Origin: Bacillus thuringiensis
GTDB lineage: Bacteria; Bacillota; Bacilli; Bacillales; Bacillaceae_G
Reading direction: 5' to 3'
DNA length: 64,000 bases
Assembly (NCBI RefSeq): GCF_001182785.1
Contig: NZ_CP012099.1
Span: 2,292,501 to 2,356,500 of the forward strand
Shown: positions 36,508 through 44,651 of the stretch, in pieces
Position numbering within the stretch: the stretch's first letter is position 1
Layout of the letters: each line of letters opens with the position of its first letter
Notes under the pieces: model-generated
What the model saw: the letters and a program-made list of their open reading frames with translations, nothing else
Database searches by the model: none
Told to the model about the DNA's origin: nothing
Position numbers and translations under genes: made by a program

Positions 36508-36894
36508 TTTAATAGTAAACTTTTCTCTTATTTTTTCAGGCAAATCTGCTTTCTGAATCTCTTCATAGGACTTTACTTCAATTGATGATATTTCATTTTT
36601 ATTATTATCATCTTGATCTACATAAAGGCGTAAAAACGCGTCTTCATTTAATTTATGATTGTTTTCTTTTTTTGTACTTCTAAATGTAATTTGTTTTTTG
36701 ACGCCATCTTTATCATATGCGGGCAGCGTATAGTTTCGTAAGTTTCTACCATCTACTTTTTCGATAGTTCCTTCGCCTTTTATCTGCATGTAATATACAT
36801 CTTTACCAATTCTATTTAGTGACGCTCTCTCACAGCCAATAGTAAAACTAGAAAATAATAAACATAGTGTAATAATTGCTAAAAACTTTTTCAT
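36505..36894 (-). CDS. YxeA-family (DUF1093) putative lipoprotein
   Basis: 129 residues. Signal peptide MKKFLAIITLCLLFSSFTIG with a lipobox-like Cys at 20 (TIGC). The mature part GKDVYYMQIKGEGTIEKVDG..YTLPAYDKDGVKKQITFRS is the OB-like DUF1093 domain. Small extracytoplasmic protein of unknown function, often near ABC transporters or stress genes. AAGGAGAT precedes ATG. Confidence 0.85.
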   Translation of the reverse strand: MKKFLAIITLCLLFSSFTIGCERASLNRIGKDVYYMQIKGEGTIEKVDGRNLRNYTLPAYDKDGVKKQITFRSTKKENNHKLNEDAFLRLYVDQDDNNKNEISSIEVKSYEEIQKADLPEKIREKFTIK

Positions 36895-37105
36895 TTTCTT
36901 TATCTCCTTTAATGTGTTTCTTTAAAAAGTATAAGGCTATTATTAAATGAGAAAAATCGATATAGATTACAATACCCTTACAATGTTGTAAGAGTGTTGT
37001 ACATAAAATGAACAATAAAAGTTAAAAGAAAGGTAAAATAATGAATCATGGTATAATGATAAAAGACTTACATACTATTTTTTCATTTTGAGAGGAGCTT
37101 GAAAA

Positions 37106-38575
37106 ATGTATTCTACTTTAGAACAATTAACAAAGCACCCTGTATTTTATCATTTTGCAGAAATTTCAAAGATTCCTAGAGGATCAGGTAATGAAAAGGA
37201 AATTAGTGATTATTTAGTGGGCTTTGCAAAAGAGCGTAACTTAAAAGTCATTCAAGATGAAGCATTAAATGTCATTATTAAAAAAGAAGCAACAGCTGGT
37301 TATGAAAATGTACCAGCTATTATTATTCAAGGTCATATGGATATGGTTTGCGAAAAAAATCAAGCAACAGTACATGATTTTGAAAAAGATCCAATTGAAT
37401 TACGAATCATTGGGGATATGTTATATGCAAATCAAACAACTTTAGGTGCTGATAATGGTATTGCAGTTGCGTATGCATTAGCTTTATTAGATTCAAAAGA
37501 AATTACGCATCCAGCACTTGAAGTCGTTATCACTACTGAAGAAGAAACGACAATGGGCGGGGCTTTTGCTATTGATCCAAATCATTTTGAAGGAAAGATA
37601 TTTATAAATATTGATTCTGAAGAAGATCATAAATTACTTGTAAGTAGTGCAGGTGGTGCGAAAGCTGTTGAAACAATCCCCGTAATTTGGGATGAAACGC
37701 CAGCGAATATGGATGCATACCGTCTATATGTTGGCGGTCTAAAAGGCGGACATTCTGGTATGGAAATTGATAAACAACGCGGTAATGCGAACAAAGTATT
37801 AGGACGAGTATTACGTGACTTATCAGCACATACGGAGTTTAACATAAGTGAAGTTCACGGCGGATTAAAAACGAATGCAATTCCGCGTGAAAGTGTAGCT
37901 ACAATTTTAATTCGTACAGAAGATGTAGGACAAGTAGAAGAAAAACTAGAGTCATGGACACGTGTATTACAAGAAGAAATGCGTGCTGTTGATCCAGATG
38001 TTCATGTTACACTGACAAAATTGGATGGAACAGTTGAAAAAGTATTTGCTAAAGAGACACAAAAGCAGCTTATTTCATCATTATTCTTAATTCCGAATGG
38101 CATTCAAAGTATGAGCATGGATATTAAAGGTCTTGTAGAAAGCTCAACAAATTTAGGCGTTATTGAAACGTTGCAAGATGAAATTAAATTACGTAACGAA
38201 GTGCGAAGTTCTGTAAGTAGTTTAAAACAACATGTTGCAGAAGAAATCAAATATATTGCTGAATTAGTTGGTGCTACATTTGAAATAGAGTCAGAGTATC
38301 CAGAATGGCCATACAATCCAAACTCACAAATTCGTAATTTATTTGAAAAAGTACATCAAGAAAAATACAATAAAGAAATTGAAATCTTCGCTGTACATGC
38401 GGGGATTGAGTGTAGCGCATTCGTTCAAAAGATGCCTGAATTAGATGCAATTTCATTCGGACCAGACATTTTCAACGTCCACACTCCAGATGAACATATC
38501 AGTATCTCTTCTGTAGTGAATAACTGGGGATTCTTCATTGATGTAATGAATGGTACGAAAGAATTAGCTAAGTAA
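37106..38575 (+). CDS. pepD: aminoacyl-histidine dipeptidase (M20 family PepD)
   Basis: 489 residues. Metal-binding motifs of M20 peptidases: IIQGHMDMVCEKN, LGADNGIAVAYALALL, TTEEETTMGGAFAID (catalytic Glu pair), INIDSEEDH, and C-terminal VHAGIECSAF. Length and motifs fit beta-Ala-His/Xaa-His dipeptidase PepD. Cytosolic Zn enzyme cleaving unusual dipeptides such as carnosine or Cys-Gly. AGAGGAG before ATG; own terminator. Confidence 0.93.
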   Translation: MYSTLEQLTKHPVFYHFAEISKIPRGSGNEKEISDYLVGFAKERNLKVIQDEALNVIIKKEATAGYENVPAIIIQGHMDMVCEKNQATVHDFEKDPIELRIIGDMLYANQTTLGADNGIAVAYALALLDSKEITHPALEVVITTEEETTMGGAFAIDPNHFEGKIFINIDSEEDHKLLVSSAGGAKAVETIPVIWDETPANMDAYRLYVGGLKGGHSGMEIDKQRGNANKVLGRVLRDLSAHTEFNISEVHGGLKTNAIPRESVATILIRTEDVGQVEEKLESWTRVLQEEMRAVDPDVHVTLTKLDGTVEKVFAKETQKQLISSLFLIPNGIQSMSMDIKGLVESSTNLGVIETLQDEIKLRNEVRSSVSSLKQHVAEEIKYIAELVGATFEIESEYPEWPYNPNSQIRNLFEKVHQEKYNKEIEIFAVHAGIECSAFVQKMPELDAISFGPDIFNVHTPDEHISISSVVNNWGFFIDVMNGTKELAK

Positions 38576-38587
38576 TAACGACGAAAT

Positions 38588-38625
38588 AAAAAGGAGCCTA
38601 TAAAAATTTATAGGCTCCTTTTTTG
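38588..38625 (+). terminator. Rho-independent terminator of pepD
   Basis: AAAAAGGAGCCTATAAA / ATAGGCTCCTTTTTT, strong stem with T run. Confidence 0.92.
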
Positions 38626-38633
38626 TATTGGAA

Positions 38634-38725
38634 TTTATCCCGCTATTTGCCGAGCAGCCCGATTGGTTTAACTAATAAACAGTGGGTGATGCATAAAACC
38701 CCTACTGATTAAAGTTTCATTTTAT
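38634..38725 (+). repeat. bcr1-family element, short version, flanked by TTTAT
   Basis: Starts TATCCCGCTATTTGCCGAGCAG and ends CTGATTAAAGTTTCATTTTAT, as in the 49773 copy, with an internally shortened middle. TTTAT at 38634-38638 and at 38721-38725 flanks it directly, as reported for bcr1 insertions. Confidence 0.82.
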
Positions 38726-38820
38726 GAGAAGGCATTTTTCGTTAGTATGTAATATTAAGCTTGAACAATTAATAAGGATGAATTGTTGATGTTTTTTAGT
38801 ACTGATGAAGGGGTGGAGAA

Positions 38821-39630
38821 ATGAAGGGAAGAAATCATTTTATTGTTTGTATGTTTTTATTGTTCTTCACATTTAGTTTTATTGGTGTTCAGAAAATAAT
38901 AGCAGAAGAAGTTGAATTTTCAGGGACAACAGCTCCATTGAATGTAAATGTTAGAGAGGCGAAAAGTTTGAATGCAAATATTGTAGATGTGATTCCCGGA
39001 AATACAAAAGTATCTTTTAAAGGATGGGAGTATGGTGAAGCGGTTAAAGATTACTGGACAGGAAATTTAGACAATCGTTGGTTTTACTATTTTAAAGATG
39101 GAAAAAAAGTATATGTAACGTCAGCGTATATTAATGGAAATCCTCCAAGTACACCAATAGACCGTAAATTATCTGTACCTAACATATTACAAGAAAGATC
39201 AAATTGGTGTTGGGCAGGCACTTCGGTCTCAGTTTTAAATTATTTTGGGAAAACTCCTTCACAAGATCAGTACGTTAGGTATGTTAAGGGTGGATCATAT
39301 AATAATCCTGCAACTTCACGTGAAATACAATATGGATTATCGGGATATGGTGTTAGCTCAGCTATAAGTTCTGGAGCAAAATCGTATGAGTGGTTCAAAA
39401 GTCAAATTAATAGTAATCAGCCGATGATTGCACTCATTATGTGGCAAAATGGAGCTAGCATCGGACACTTTCTAGTACTTGATGGATTTTATAAAGGGAC
39501 AAATGGAACAGATTATATAACGTACATGGACCCTTGGTATGGTGATCATTATAATCATAATTTCAGTACGTTCCATAACAATAATAATTTTTGGTGGAGT
39601 GAAACTGTTTATAATATCCATGCAAACTAA
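38821..39630 (+). CDS. secreted cysteine protease, C39-like (peptidase_C39_2), with SH3-like domain
   Basis: 269 residues. Signal peptide (residues 1-28, ending IIA-EE). Residues 35-105 are a bacterial SH3-type domain (LNVNVREAKSLNANIVDVIPGNTKV). The papain-fold domain follows, with Cys130 in NWCWAGTSVSVLN, His216 in SIGHFLVLDGF and Asp237 in YMDPWYGD. Likely an exported peptidase bound to the cell wall through SH3. GGGGTGG before ATG. Its partner gene begins 25 bases downstream. Confidence 0.85.
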   Translation: MKGRNHFIVCMFLLFFTFSFIGVQKIIAEEVEFSGTTAPLNVNVREAKSLNANIVDVIPGNTKVSFKGWEYGEAVKDYWTGNLDNRWFYYFKDGKKVYVTSAYINGNPPSTPIDRKLSVPNILQERSNWCWAGTSVSVLNYFGKTPSQDQYVRYVKGGSYNNPATSREIQYGLSGYGVSSAISSGAKSYEWFKSQINSNQPMIALIMWQNGASIGHFLVLDGFYKGTNGTDYITYMDPWYGDHYNHNFSTFHNNNNFWWSETVYNIHAN

Positions 39631-39655
39631 TAATATTAAAAGCGGGGGTTCATAA

Positions 39656-40258
39656 ATGGGAAAACTATTTAAGCTTGTGATACCGTGCATGTGTTTAATG
39701 ACCGTTATTATTTTCGCTAGTAAAATTAGTTATGCATCAAAAAATAAAAGTGAATCGGTACAATCGATCGCATTAAAAGATTATCAATATAGTAAGGGAA
39801 GTTCTTCTGAAAATTTAAGCTTTGAAAAAATAACAACATCTCCATTTTCGTTACCAATCTATGAAACAATTCCAGCACAGCAAATTTTAAATAGCTCTGA
39901 ATTTAAGCATTTACTATTACCAACAAATGAAAAGTTGTGGTTTATTATGAAGGGTGAGCAGCCAGAAGGAATGATTGTTGCGAATGATATTGAACCGATT
40001 CGAACGGGCGGAGAAAATAGAAGTAAAGATTTATATGGATTATATACAGCAATAAAGAATAATACAAATGAAACAAAAGATATTAGTTATTTCGAATTTG
40101 AAGGGCAAGGAATATTGGTAGTAAATCAAAATAATGATCAAGAAATATACCTTAGTAAAGGTGCCGCTGCCATATTAAAACTTCCTGCTGGTCAAAAAGT
40201 ATTGAGCAGTGAAGTAATACAGAAAATGAAAGAGAGAATTGTAACTGCTTTTGAATAG
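39656..40258 (+). CDS. secreted protein of unknown function in operon with the C39-like protease
   Basis: 200 residues, signal peptide ending near SYA-SK (residue 28), then hydrophilic mixed structure (ESVQSIALKDYQYSKG, FEGQGILVVNQNNDQEIYLS). No cysteine lipobox or known motif. The tight operon with a secreted cysteine protease allows a chaperone, substrate or inhibitor role, as with staphopain and staphostatin pairs, but no sequence similarity supports this. AAGCGGGGG precedes ATG. Confidence 0.7.
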   Translation: MGKLFKLVIPCMCLMTVIIFASKISYASKNKSESVQSIALKDYQYSKGSSSENLSFEKITTSPFSLPIYETIPAQQILNSSEFKHLLLPTNEKLWFIMKGEQPEGMIVANDIEPIRTGGENRSKDLYGLYTAIKNNTNETKDISYFEFEGQGILVVNQNNDQEIYLSKGAAAILKLPAGQKVLSSEVIQKMKERIVTAFE

Positions 40259-40303
40259 TTAATTATAAACTGAATAAATATATATGTATTTAGTATGAAA
40301 TTT

Positions 40304-40341
40304 CATGTACTGTATTATTTTCAAAAATAATACAGTACATG
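40304..40341. repeat. 38-base perfect palindrome
   Basis: CATGTACTGTATTATTTT and its exact reverse complement, separated only by CA. Located between the protease operon and the deiminase gene. No U tract follows on either strand, so a binding site or cruciform is as likely as a terminator. Confidence 0.7.
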
Positions 40342-40545
40342 GTATAAAAAGGATAACAAGAGAAAAGAGTGTAAGATATTATGAAAAATGATGATTATAG
40401 TAGGAAGAGTTGATTCTTACTTGTTTTGTATAGAGTTCGATTCAAATTGCACTTCACATTTAAAATATTTAAATAATTCAAACAGAAAAGCTTGACCTTC
40501 ACACTATGTAAAGGTTTACAGTAAGACAGAAAAGGAGGTTAAGAA

Positions 40546-41727
40546 ATGAAAAAAATAACGAATTTGTGTATGAGTGCTATACTAACCACATCTATTTTCG
40601 GTGGTTATGCTCTAGGGAAGGGGATTGAGAAAGTTCAGGCGAAGGAAATTGAAAAAACGCAAAGAAAAGATATGAAGAAAGTAGAGGTGCGAAAACAAGT
40701 AGGAAAGTATACAATGCCAGATGAAAAAAGCAAACATGAAGGAACATGGCTACAATGGCCTCATGAATTTACATATGGGCAAAAATATCAGCAAGAAGTA
40801 GAGCCAATTTGGATTCAAATGACAAATGCTTTAAGCAAAGGCGAAAAAGTTCATATTGTTGCATATGATCAAGAAGAAAAAGAAAGAATTACTGAGGTTT
40901 TAATAGATCACGGGGTGAATATGGGAAAAATTGATTTCTTTATCGCACCTACTGACGATGTATGGACAAGAGATACTGGACCAATTTTTGTTTATGATAA
41001 TGACAAAAATCTAAAGATATTAGACCCGGGATTTAATGGATGGGGAAAGAAAACACCATATAAGAAAGATGCTCATCTTCGTGAGAATCTTAGCAAACAG
41101 TTAGGTATTGAAAGAATTGATTGGAATAAATTTGTTCTTGAAGGTGGCGCATTTGAATTAGATGGTAATGGAACTGCTTTACTAACTAGAAGTGCTGTGA
41201 CGAATAAAAATAGAAACGCTAAATTGTCAGAAAAAGATATTGAAAAATATATTAGTGACCTTGGGGTAACAAATTTTATTTGGTTAGATGGAGTACCTAA
41301 CTTAGATATTACTGATTTTCATATTGATGGATTTGCAAAATTCCACGATAAATCTACTATTATAACATTAAACAAAAAAGATTTAGCTGAATGGGGAACG
41401 TCTGATAAAGATATTAACAAGTTGTTGCAGGCAAAAGATGCTGAGGGTAATAAGTACAAGTATGTATATCTGCCGCTAAGCAAGAATAATGTTACATTAG
41501 AAAACGGAAAGCAACTCGATTATAAAGGTTCATATATTAATTATTATATAGCGAATCAAGTTATCTTAGTTCCTAACTATAATGATCCTAATGATAAAAT
41601 AGCAAATGAGATGATTCAAAAACTTTATCCTGATCGTAAAGTTGTGGGGGTTGATGTAAGAGAGCTTTATAAAAATGGTGGTATGATCCATTGTATTACT
41701 CAACAACAACCAATTAATTTAAAATAA
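40546..41727 (+). CDS. exported agmatine-deiminase/peptidylarginine-deiminase family enzyme
   Basis: 393 residues, AAAGGAGG before ATG. Signal peptide with clear n, h and c regions (MKKITNLCMSAILTTSIFGG YALG), then a charged linker to residue 50. The GME-fold domain starts GKYTMPDEKSKHEGTWLQWPH, with WTRDTGPIFVYD, the LEGGAFELDG segment, DFHIDGFAKF (catalytic His/Asp), and the nucleophile Cys383 in GGMIHCITQQQP. Sequence motifs are agmatine-deiminase-like, but an export signal is unusual for that cytosolic enzyme; the PPAD-type family is an alternative. Possible action on extracellular agmatine or arginine residues. Confidence 0.85.
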   Translation: MKKITNLCMSAILTTSIFGGYALGKGIEKVQAKEIEKTQRKDMKKVEVRKQVGKYTMPDEKSKHEGTWLQWPHEFTYGQKYQQEVEPIWIQMTNALSKGEKVHIVAYDQEEKERITEVLIDHGVNMGKIDFFIAPTDDVWTRDTGPIFVYDNDKNLKILDPGFNGWGKKTPYKKDAHLRENLSKQLGIERIDWNKFVLEGGAFELDGNGTALLTRSAVTNKNRNAKLSEKDIEKYISDLGVTNFIWLDGVPNLDITDFHIDGFAKFHDKSTIITLNKKDLAEWGTSDKDINKLLQAKDAEGNKYKYVYLPLSKNNVTLENGKQLDYKGSYINYYIANQVILVPNYNDPNDKIANEMIQKLYPDRKVVGVDVRELYKNGGMIHCITQQQPINLK

Positions 41728-41786
41728 TATATTTATAGTGTTCAGTGGAGTTTTCTATTTTTTATGAAAACCTGTTTATCTATAGG

Positions 41787-41824
41787 ATAGGTAAAGATGC
41801 GATGGCATTTTTACCTATTTTATT
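41787..41824 (+). terminator. terminator of the deiminase gene
   Basis: ATAGGTAAA...TTTACCTAT stem with a 20-base loop, then TTTATTG. Confidence 0.7.
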
Positions 41825-41829
41825 GTAAT

Positions 41830-42190
41830 TTTTATGAGTTAAGTATACCTTTCCTATAAACTGAAGAAACCCACCCTTTTTGAAAAGAGCTTAATCAAAA
41901 TGGATGGACTTTCTACATTAAAAGCTATACTTGCTGTTGCAGAAGAAACATTGTCTAAAGGTATGTTTTTACTTTTTAAAAGTCATTCGAAGCCCTTCAA
42001 TAAAACATCCAAAGAGTCCTCTATTATTGGGATTTTAAAAGTTTCTGGTACAATCATTCTTACTAAAATATCTAAATACAATCTATATTTTTTCTTTTAG
42101 CAATCCATACATGCCCATCACCTTCAGAATTACCTTAAATAATAAAAGTTCAGCGACTTTTCTGTTTTTATTTGTAAATGAACACATTAT
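41830..42190. other. intergenic stretch with degenerate coding traces
   Basis: No convincing gene. A plus-strand frame (41900-42100) and minus-strand fragments (for example IVPETFKIPIIEDSLDVLLK around 41985-42060) both look partly coding, but neither has a ribosome site or recognised domain. Most likely remnants of a decayed gene. Confidence 0.4.
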
Positions 42191-42200
42191 ACTTGGCCAA

Positions 42201-42452
42201 TTATTGTGCAACCTTTTCGAATAAATGATTTTCTTTATTTGAAAATAAGGGTGCATCTATAAAACCATAATGATAAACTAAAATACCTAATTCCACTCTA
42301 GAATTAATATGCCATTTTTCTTTAATATGATTAATTATCGTTGAAATTCTTCGAGGGGTAACATATATTTTTTTTGAAATTTCTACATCTGTAAATCCTT
42401 TTGCTACATAAATAGCCACTTCTAACTCTCTTTCGGTCAACATTCTTTTCAT
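42201..42452 (-). CDS. orphan LuxR/GerE-type HTH protein
   Basis: 83 residues, GAAGGAGCG before ATG. Residues 4-62 make up a complete LuxR-type HTH: LTERELEVAIYVAKGFTDVEISKKIYVTPRRISTIINHIKEKWHI. There is no receiver or ligand domain, a layout similar to GerE (74 residues). The recognition helix is divergent. Probably a stand-alone DNA-binding regulator; targets unknown. Confidence 0.87.
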   Translation of the reverse strand: MKRMLTERELEVAIYVAKGFTDVEISKKIYVTPRRISTIINHIKEKWHINSRVELGILVYHYGFIDAPLFSNKENHLFEKVAQ

Positions 42453-42527
42453 AAAATACGCTCCTTCGAAATTATCTATATAAAAATCAAAAGAAACTAT
42501 TAAAAGAAATAAAGGTGAAAAACCATA

Positions 42528-42684
42528 TTTATTTTAATCTGGCTATTTGCGGGTAGTAAGACTCCCACCTCAAAATTTAGATGTGGCAAAGAAGTCGGAC
42601 TCCCTGTAAAAGCCTATCTGGAGTGGACTAATAATCAGTGATGATGAATAAAACTCCCATTGATTATTAGTGAACCATATTTTA
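42528..42684 (+). repeat. diverged bcr1-family element
   Basis: CTGGCTATTTGCGGGTAGTAAGACTCCCACCTCAAAATTTAG, a TCGGACTCCCTGTAAAAGCC segment and ACTAATAATCAGTG..ACTCCCATTGATTA follow the order of the full-length bcr1 copy, with many substitutions. TTTAT lies at 42528-42532; the right end is degraded. Confidence 0.7.
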
Positions 42685-42828
42685 ATAATTTCTCGTATTG
42701 TGATACAAGTTTGTAAAAGAAACTATAAATCCATATAATTAGTAATTGTAACTATATTAATTTTACATTACATTAAAAGTTGGAAAATATTCTTATACTC
42801 ATAAAGTGTTACATTTGAGGGAGGAAAG

Positions 42829-43707
42829 ATGGAATTCTACAATTTTGGTATTATTATTAAAGAACTTAGAAAGAAAAAAAACATGTCACAATCTGAATTA
42901 TGTCATGGAATATGTTCACAAAGCCAAATTAGTAAGATAGAAAAAGGTATTATTTATCCATCTAGCATATTGTTGTATCAATTATCTGAAAGACTTGGTA
43001 TTGATCCAAATTATATATTTGCGCTAACGAAAAACAAAAAAATAAAATATATTGAAAATGTAAAATGTGTAATGAGAGATTGTGTGAAACAAAAAGAATA
43101 TAATGAGCTTTACGAAATAGTGAAAAAAGAGAAAAACGAAAATAATTTCCAATCAAAAGAAGATAGACAATTTCTATTATGGCATGAAGCGATTGCTATA
43201 TATTATGTAAATGGAGCAACAATTAATGCTTTTGACATTTTAAATAGAGCACTAAAACAAACCTTAAGTAGTAGTAACTTTTTATCAGAAAAAGAAATAA
43301 GCATAATGAATTCAATTGCTATAATACATGCAGAAAATGAAGACTATGAGAAAAGCATAAATATATTAAAACAAAGTTTAATTAATTTTAATAAGATAGA
43401 ATTCCCTAGAGAAAAAGAAATCAAATTAAGACTCATTCATACGTTAACAAAATGTTTACACCTTGCAAATCAATATGAAGAAGCAATAAAGTATAGTGAA
43501 ATAGGCATAAAATTAGCTATAAATATGAATACTTTATACTTATTAGGTGAATTGTTTTTTGAAAAAGGTGCAATTTTATTAAAAGTTCAGCACTCTAATG
43601 AAGTTGGTTTAACATACATAAAAAAGGCATTATTTATATTTGAATTAACAGAAAGAAAACAATATATAAAAATGATCAAGGATAAATATATTAAAAATCA
43701 AGAATAA
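42829..43707 (+). CDS. plcRa: PlcR-family regulator, probably PlcRa
   Basis: 292 residues, GGGAGGAAAG before ATG. The N-terminal HTH_3 is FGIIIKELRKKKNMSQSELCHGICSQSQISKIEKG, nearly the PlcR signature. The rest is a helical TPR domain (several ~36-residue repeats, for example DYEKSINILKQSL and QYEEAIKYSEIGIKLA) which in this RNPP family binds an exported and re-imported peptide. The following AbrB-like gene matches the known plcRa-abrB2 arrangement of B. cereus, where PlcRa activates abrB2 in stationary phase. No clear papRa-type peptide gene was recognised. Confidence 0.8.
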   Translation: MEFYNFGIIIKELRKKKNMSQSELCHGICSQSQISKIEKGIIYPSSILLYQLSERLGIDPNYIFALTKNKKIKYIENVKCVMRDCVKQKEYNELYEIVKKEKNENNFQSKEDRQFLLWHEAIAIYYVNGATINAFDILNRALKQTLSSSNFLSEKEISIMNSIAIIHAENEDYEKSINILKQSLINFNKIEFPREKEIKLRLIHTLTKCLHLANQYEEAIKYSEIGIKLAINMNTLYLLGELFFEKGAILLKVQHSNEVGLTYIKKALFIFELTERKQYIKMIKDKYIKNQE

Positions 43708-43731
43708 ACAAGAAATAATTCTAACATAAGT

Positions 43732-43825
43732 TATTCCTAATTGGTATTTATTCCTAAAAAAAGTGCTGTAATACGAACTATTCCTAATTGTTGTTTATTG
43801 CTAAAATAAGTACCGTAATATTAGA
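43732..43825 (+). repeat. two tandem 47-base repeats in the abrB2-like promoter region
   Basis: Copy 1 is 43732-43778, copy 2 is 43779-43825. Both begin TATTCCTAATTG, continue with TTTATT, CTAAAA, AAGT and TAATA in register, and agree at roughly three quarters of positions. They fill the space between plcRa-like and abrB2-like genes and are candidate binding sites for the PlcRa protein. Confidence 0.65.
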
Positions 43826-43847
43826 TAAAAATAAAGGGTGGCATTTT

Positions 43848-44126
43848 ATGAAAACAAGAGGGAGTACTCGTAGAGCAGATAGCATGGGGCGTATTGTTAT
43901 TCCAATGGAAATAAGACGGAGTTTAGGAATTGTAGAAAAAGATTCTCTTGAAATGTTTATAGAAGAGGACCAGATTATTTTACGAAAATATCAATCACCA
44001 AGAGCTTGTGCACTTACAGGGGATATTTCAGACAGCAATATTTCGTTAGCGAATGGGAAGATTATTGTAAGTCCAAACGGGATGGAACTGTTAATAAAGA
44101 AGTTACAGCAATATCTTTTAAAATAA
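43848..44126 (+). CDS. abrB2: AbrB-family transition-state regulator (AbrB2-like)
   Basis: 92 residues from ATG 43848 (AAGGGTGG upstream). The N-terminal swapped-hairpin domain is TRGSTRRADSMGRIVIPMEIRRSLGIVEKDSLEMFIEEDQIILRKY, the AbrB DNA-binding fold, followed by the dimerising C-terminal half (ACALTGDISDSNISLANGKI). Its position directly after a PlcRa-like gene identifies it as the probable abrB2. Confidence 0.85.
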   Translation: MKTRGSTRRADSMGRIVIPMEIRRSLGIVEKDSLEMFIEEDQIILRKYQSPRACALTGDISDSNISLANGKIIVSPNGMELLIKKLQQYLLK

Positions 44127-44162
44127 AAGGTAAGTAAGAAATTTAAAATAGAATATACTTGG

Positions 44163-44201
44163 AAAAAGGTCCTCTATTACCATTTAGGGGACCTTTTTAT
44201 T
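44163..44201 (+). terminator. Rho-independent terminator of abrB2
   Basis: AAAAAGGTCC...GGACCTTTTT stem with T tract. Confidence 0.88.
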
Positions 44202-44498
44202 GTTATCAATAAAATTGAGAGGCCGTAGTTGGTTCAATGAAATACGAATTACCTTATAAATAGTCTGACTATTTTTTATAAAAAAACTATTGATTTACAT
44301 TTTTTGGTTTCGTGTTATATTTTTAGTGTTAACATATTTATATTGAAAATTCTGATTTTAAACTCAGGAAAACTTTAGAAAATGAAATACTCTTACTTGA
44401 ATTGAAAATCATATAAACATAGTTTGAAAGTAAAGTATGAAAATGAATCAGATTTTCAAATTAAATTTGCCAATTTAACGGAGATTCGTGGGGGAAAT
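44202..44498. other. AT-rich intergenic region
   Basis: No ORF with a ribosome site. Contains short runs such as ATAGTCTGACTATT and TTTATAAAAAAACTATT but no clear regulatory element. It probably holds the promoter of the dioxygenase unit. Confidence 0.4.
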
Positions 44499-44633
44499 GT
44501 GACTAAGAAGAAATCTCTTATACTCCACGTTTTTTATCTGTAAATTGGTAGTTCTAATAGCGTTGAAGAAAAGCAAAGGAGCAAAAAAGAAGTAGGTAGT
44601 TCATTTAATAGAAGATATGGTGTGAAAAAATAA
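44499..44633 (+). pseudogene. 44-codon peptide ORF interrupted by an in-frame TAA
   Basis: GTG 44499 has GGGGGAAAT 5 bases upstream. Codons 1-14 read MTKKKSLILHVFYL (basic start plus hydrophobic run), codon 15 is TAA (44541-44543), and the same frame goes on as IGSSNSVEEKQRSKKEVGSS then FNRRYGVKK, ending in TAA at 44631-44633. The layout is that of a small exported peptide (signal helix plus hydrophilic mature part) with one nonsense codon. Ends 18 bases before the dioxygenase ATG. Inactivated peptide gene or coincidence. Confidence 0.35.
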
Positions 44634-44651
44634 AACAACGGAGGTTTTATA

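Noticed and set aside
41900..42100. 66-residue plus-strand ORF
   Set aside because: No ribosome site, no domain, and part of the interval looks more coding on the other strand; treated as degenerate sequence.
42528..42684. Repeats such as this considered as riboswitches, because of extensive predicted folding
   Set aside because: The same sequence recurs in both orientations and in non-leader positions, which fits bcr1 repeats rather than cis-regulators.
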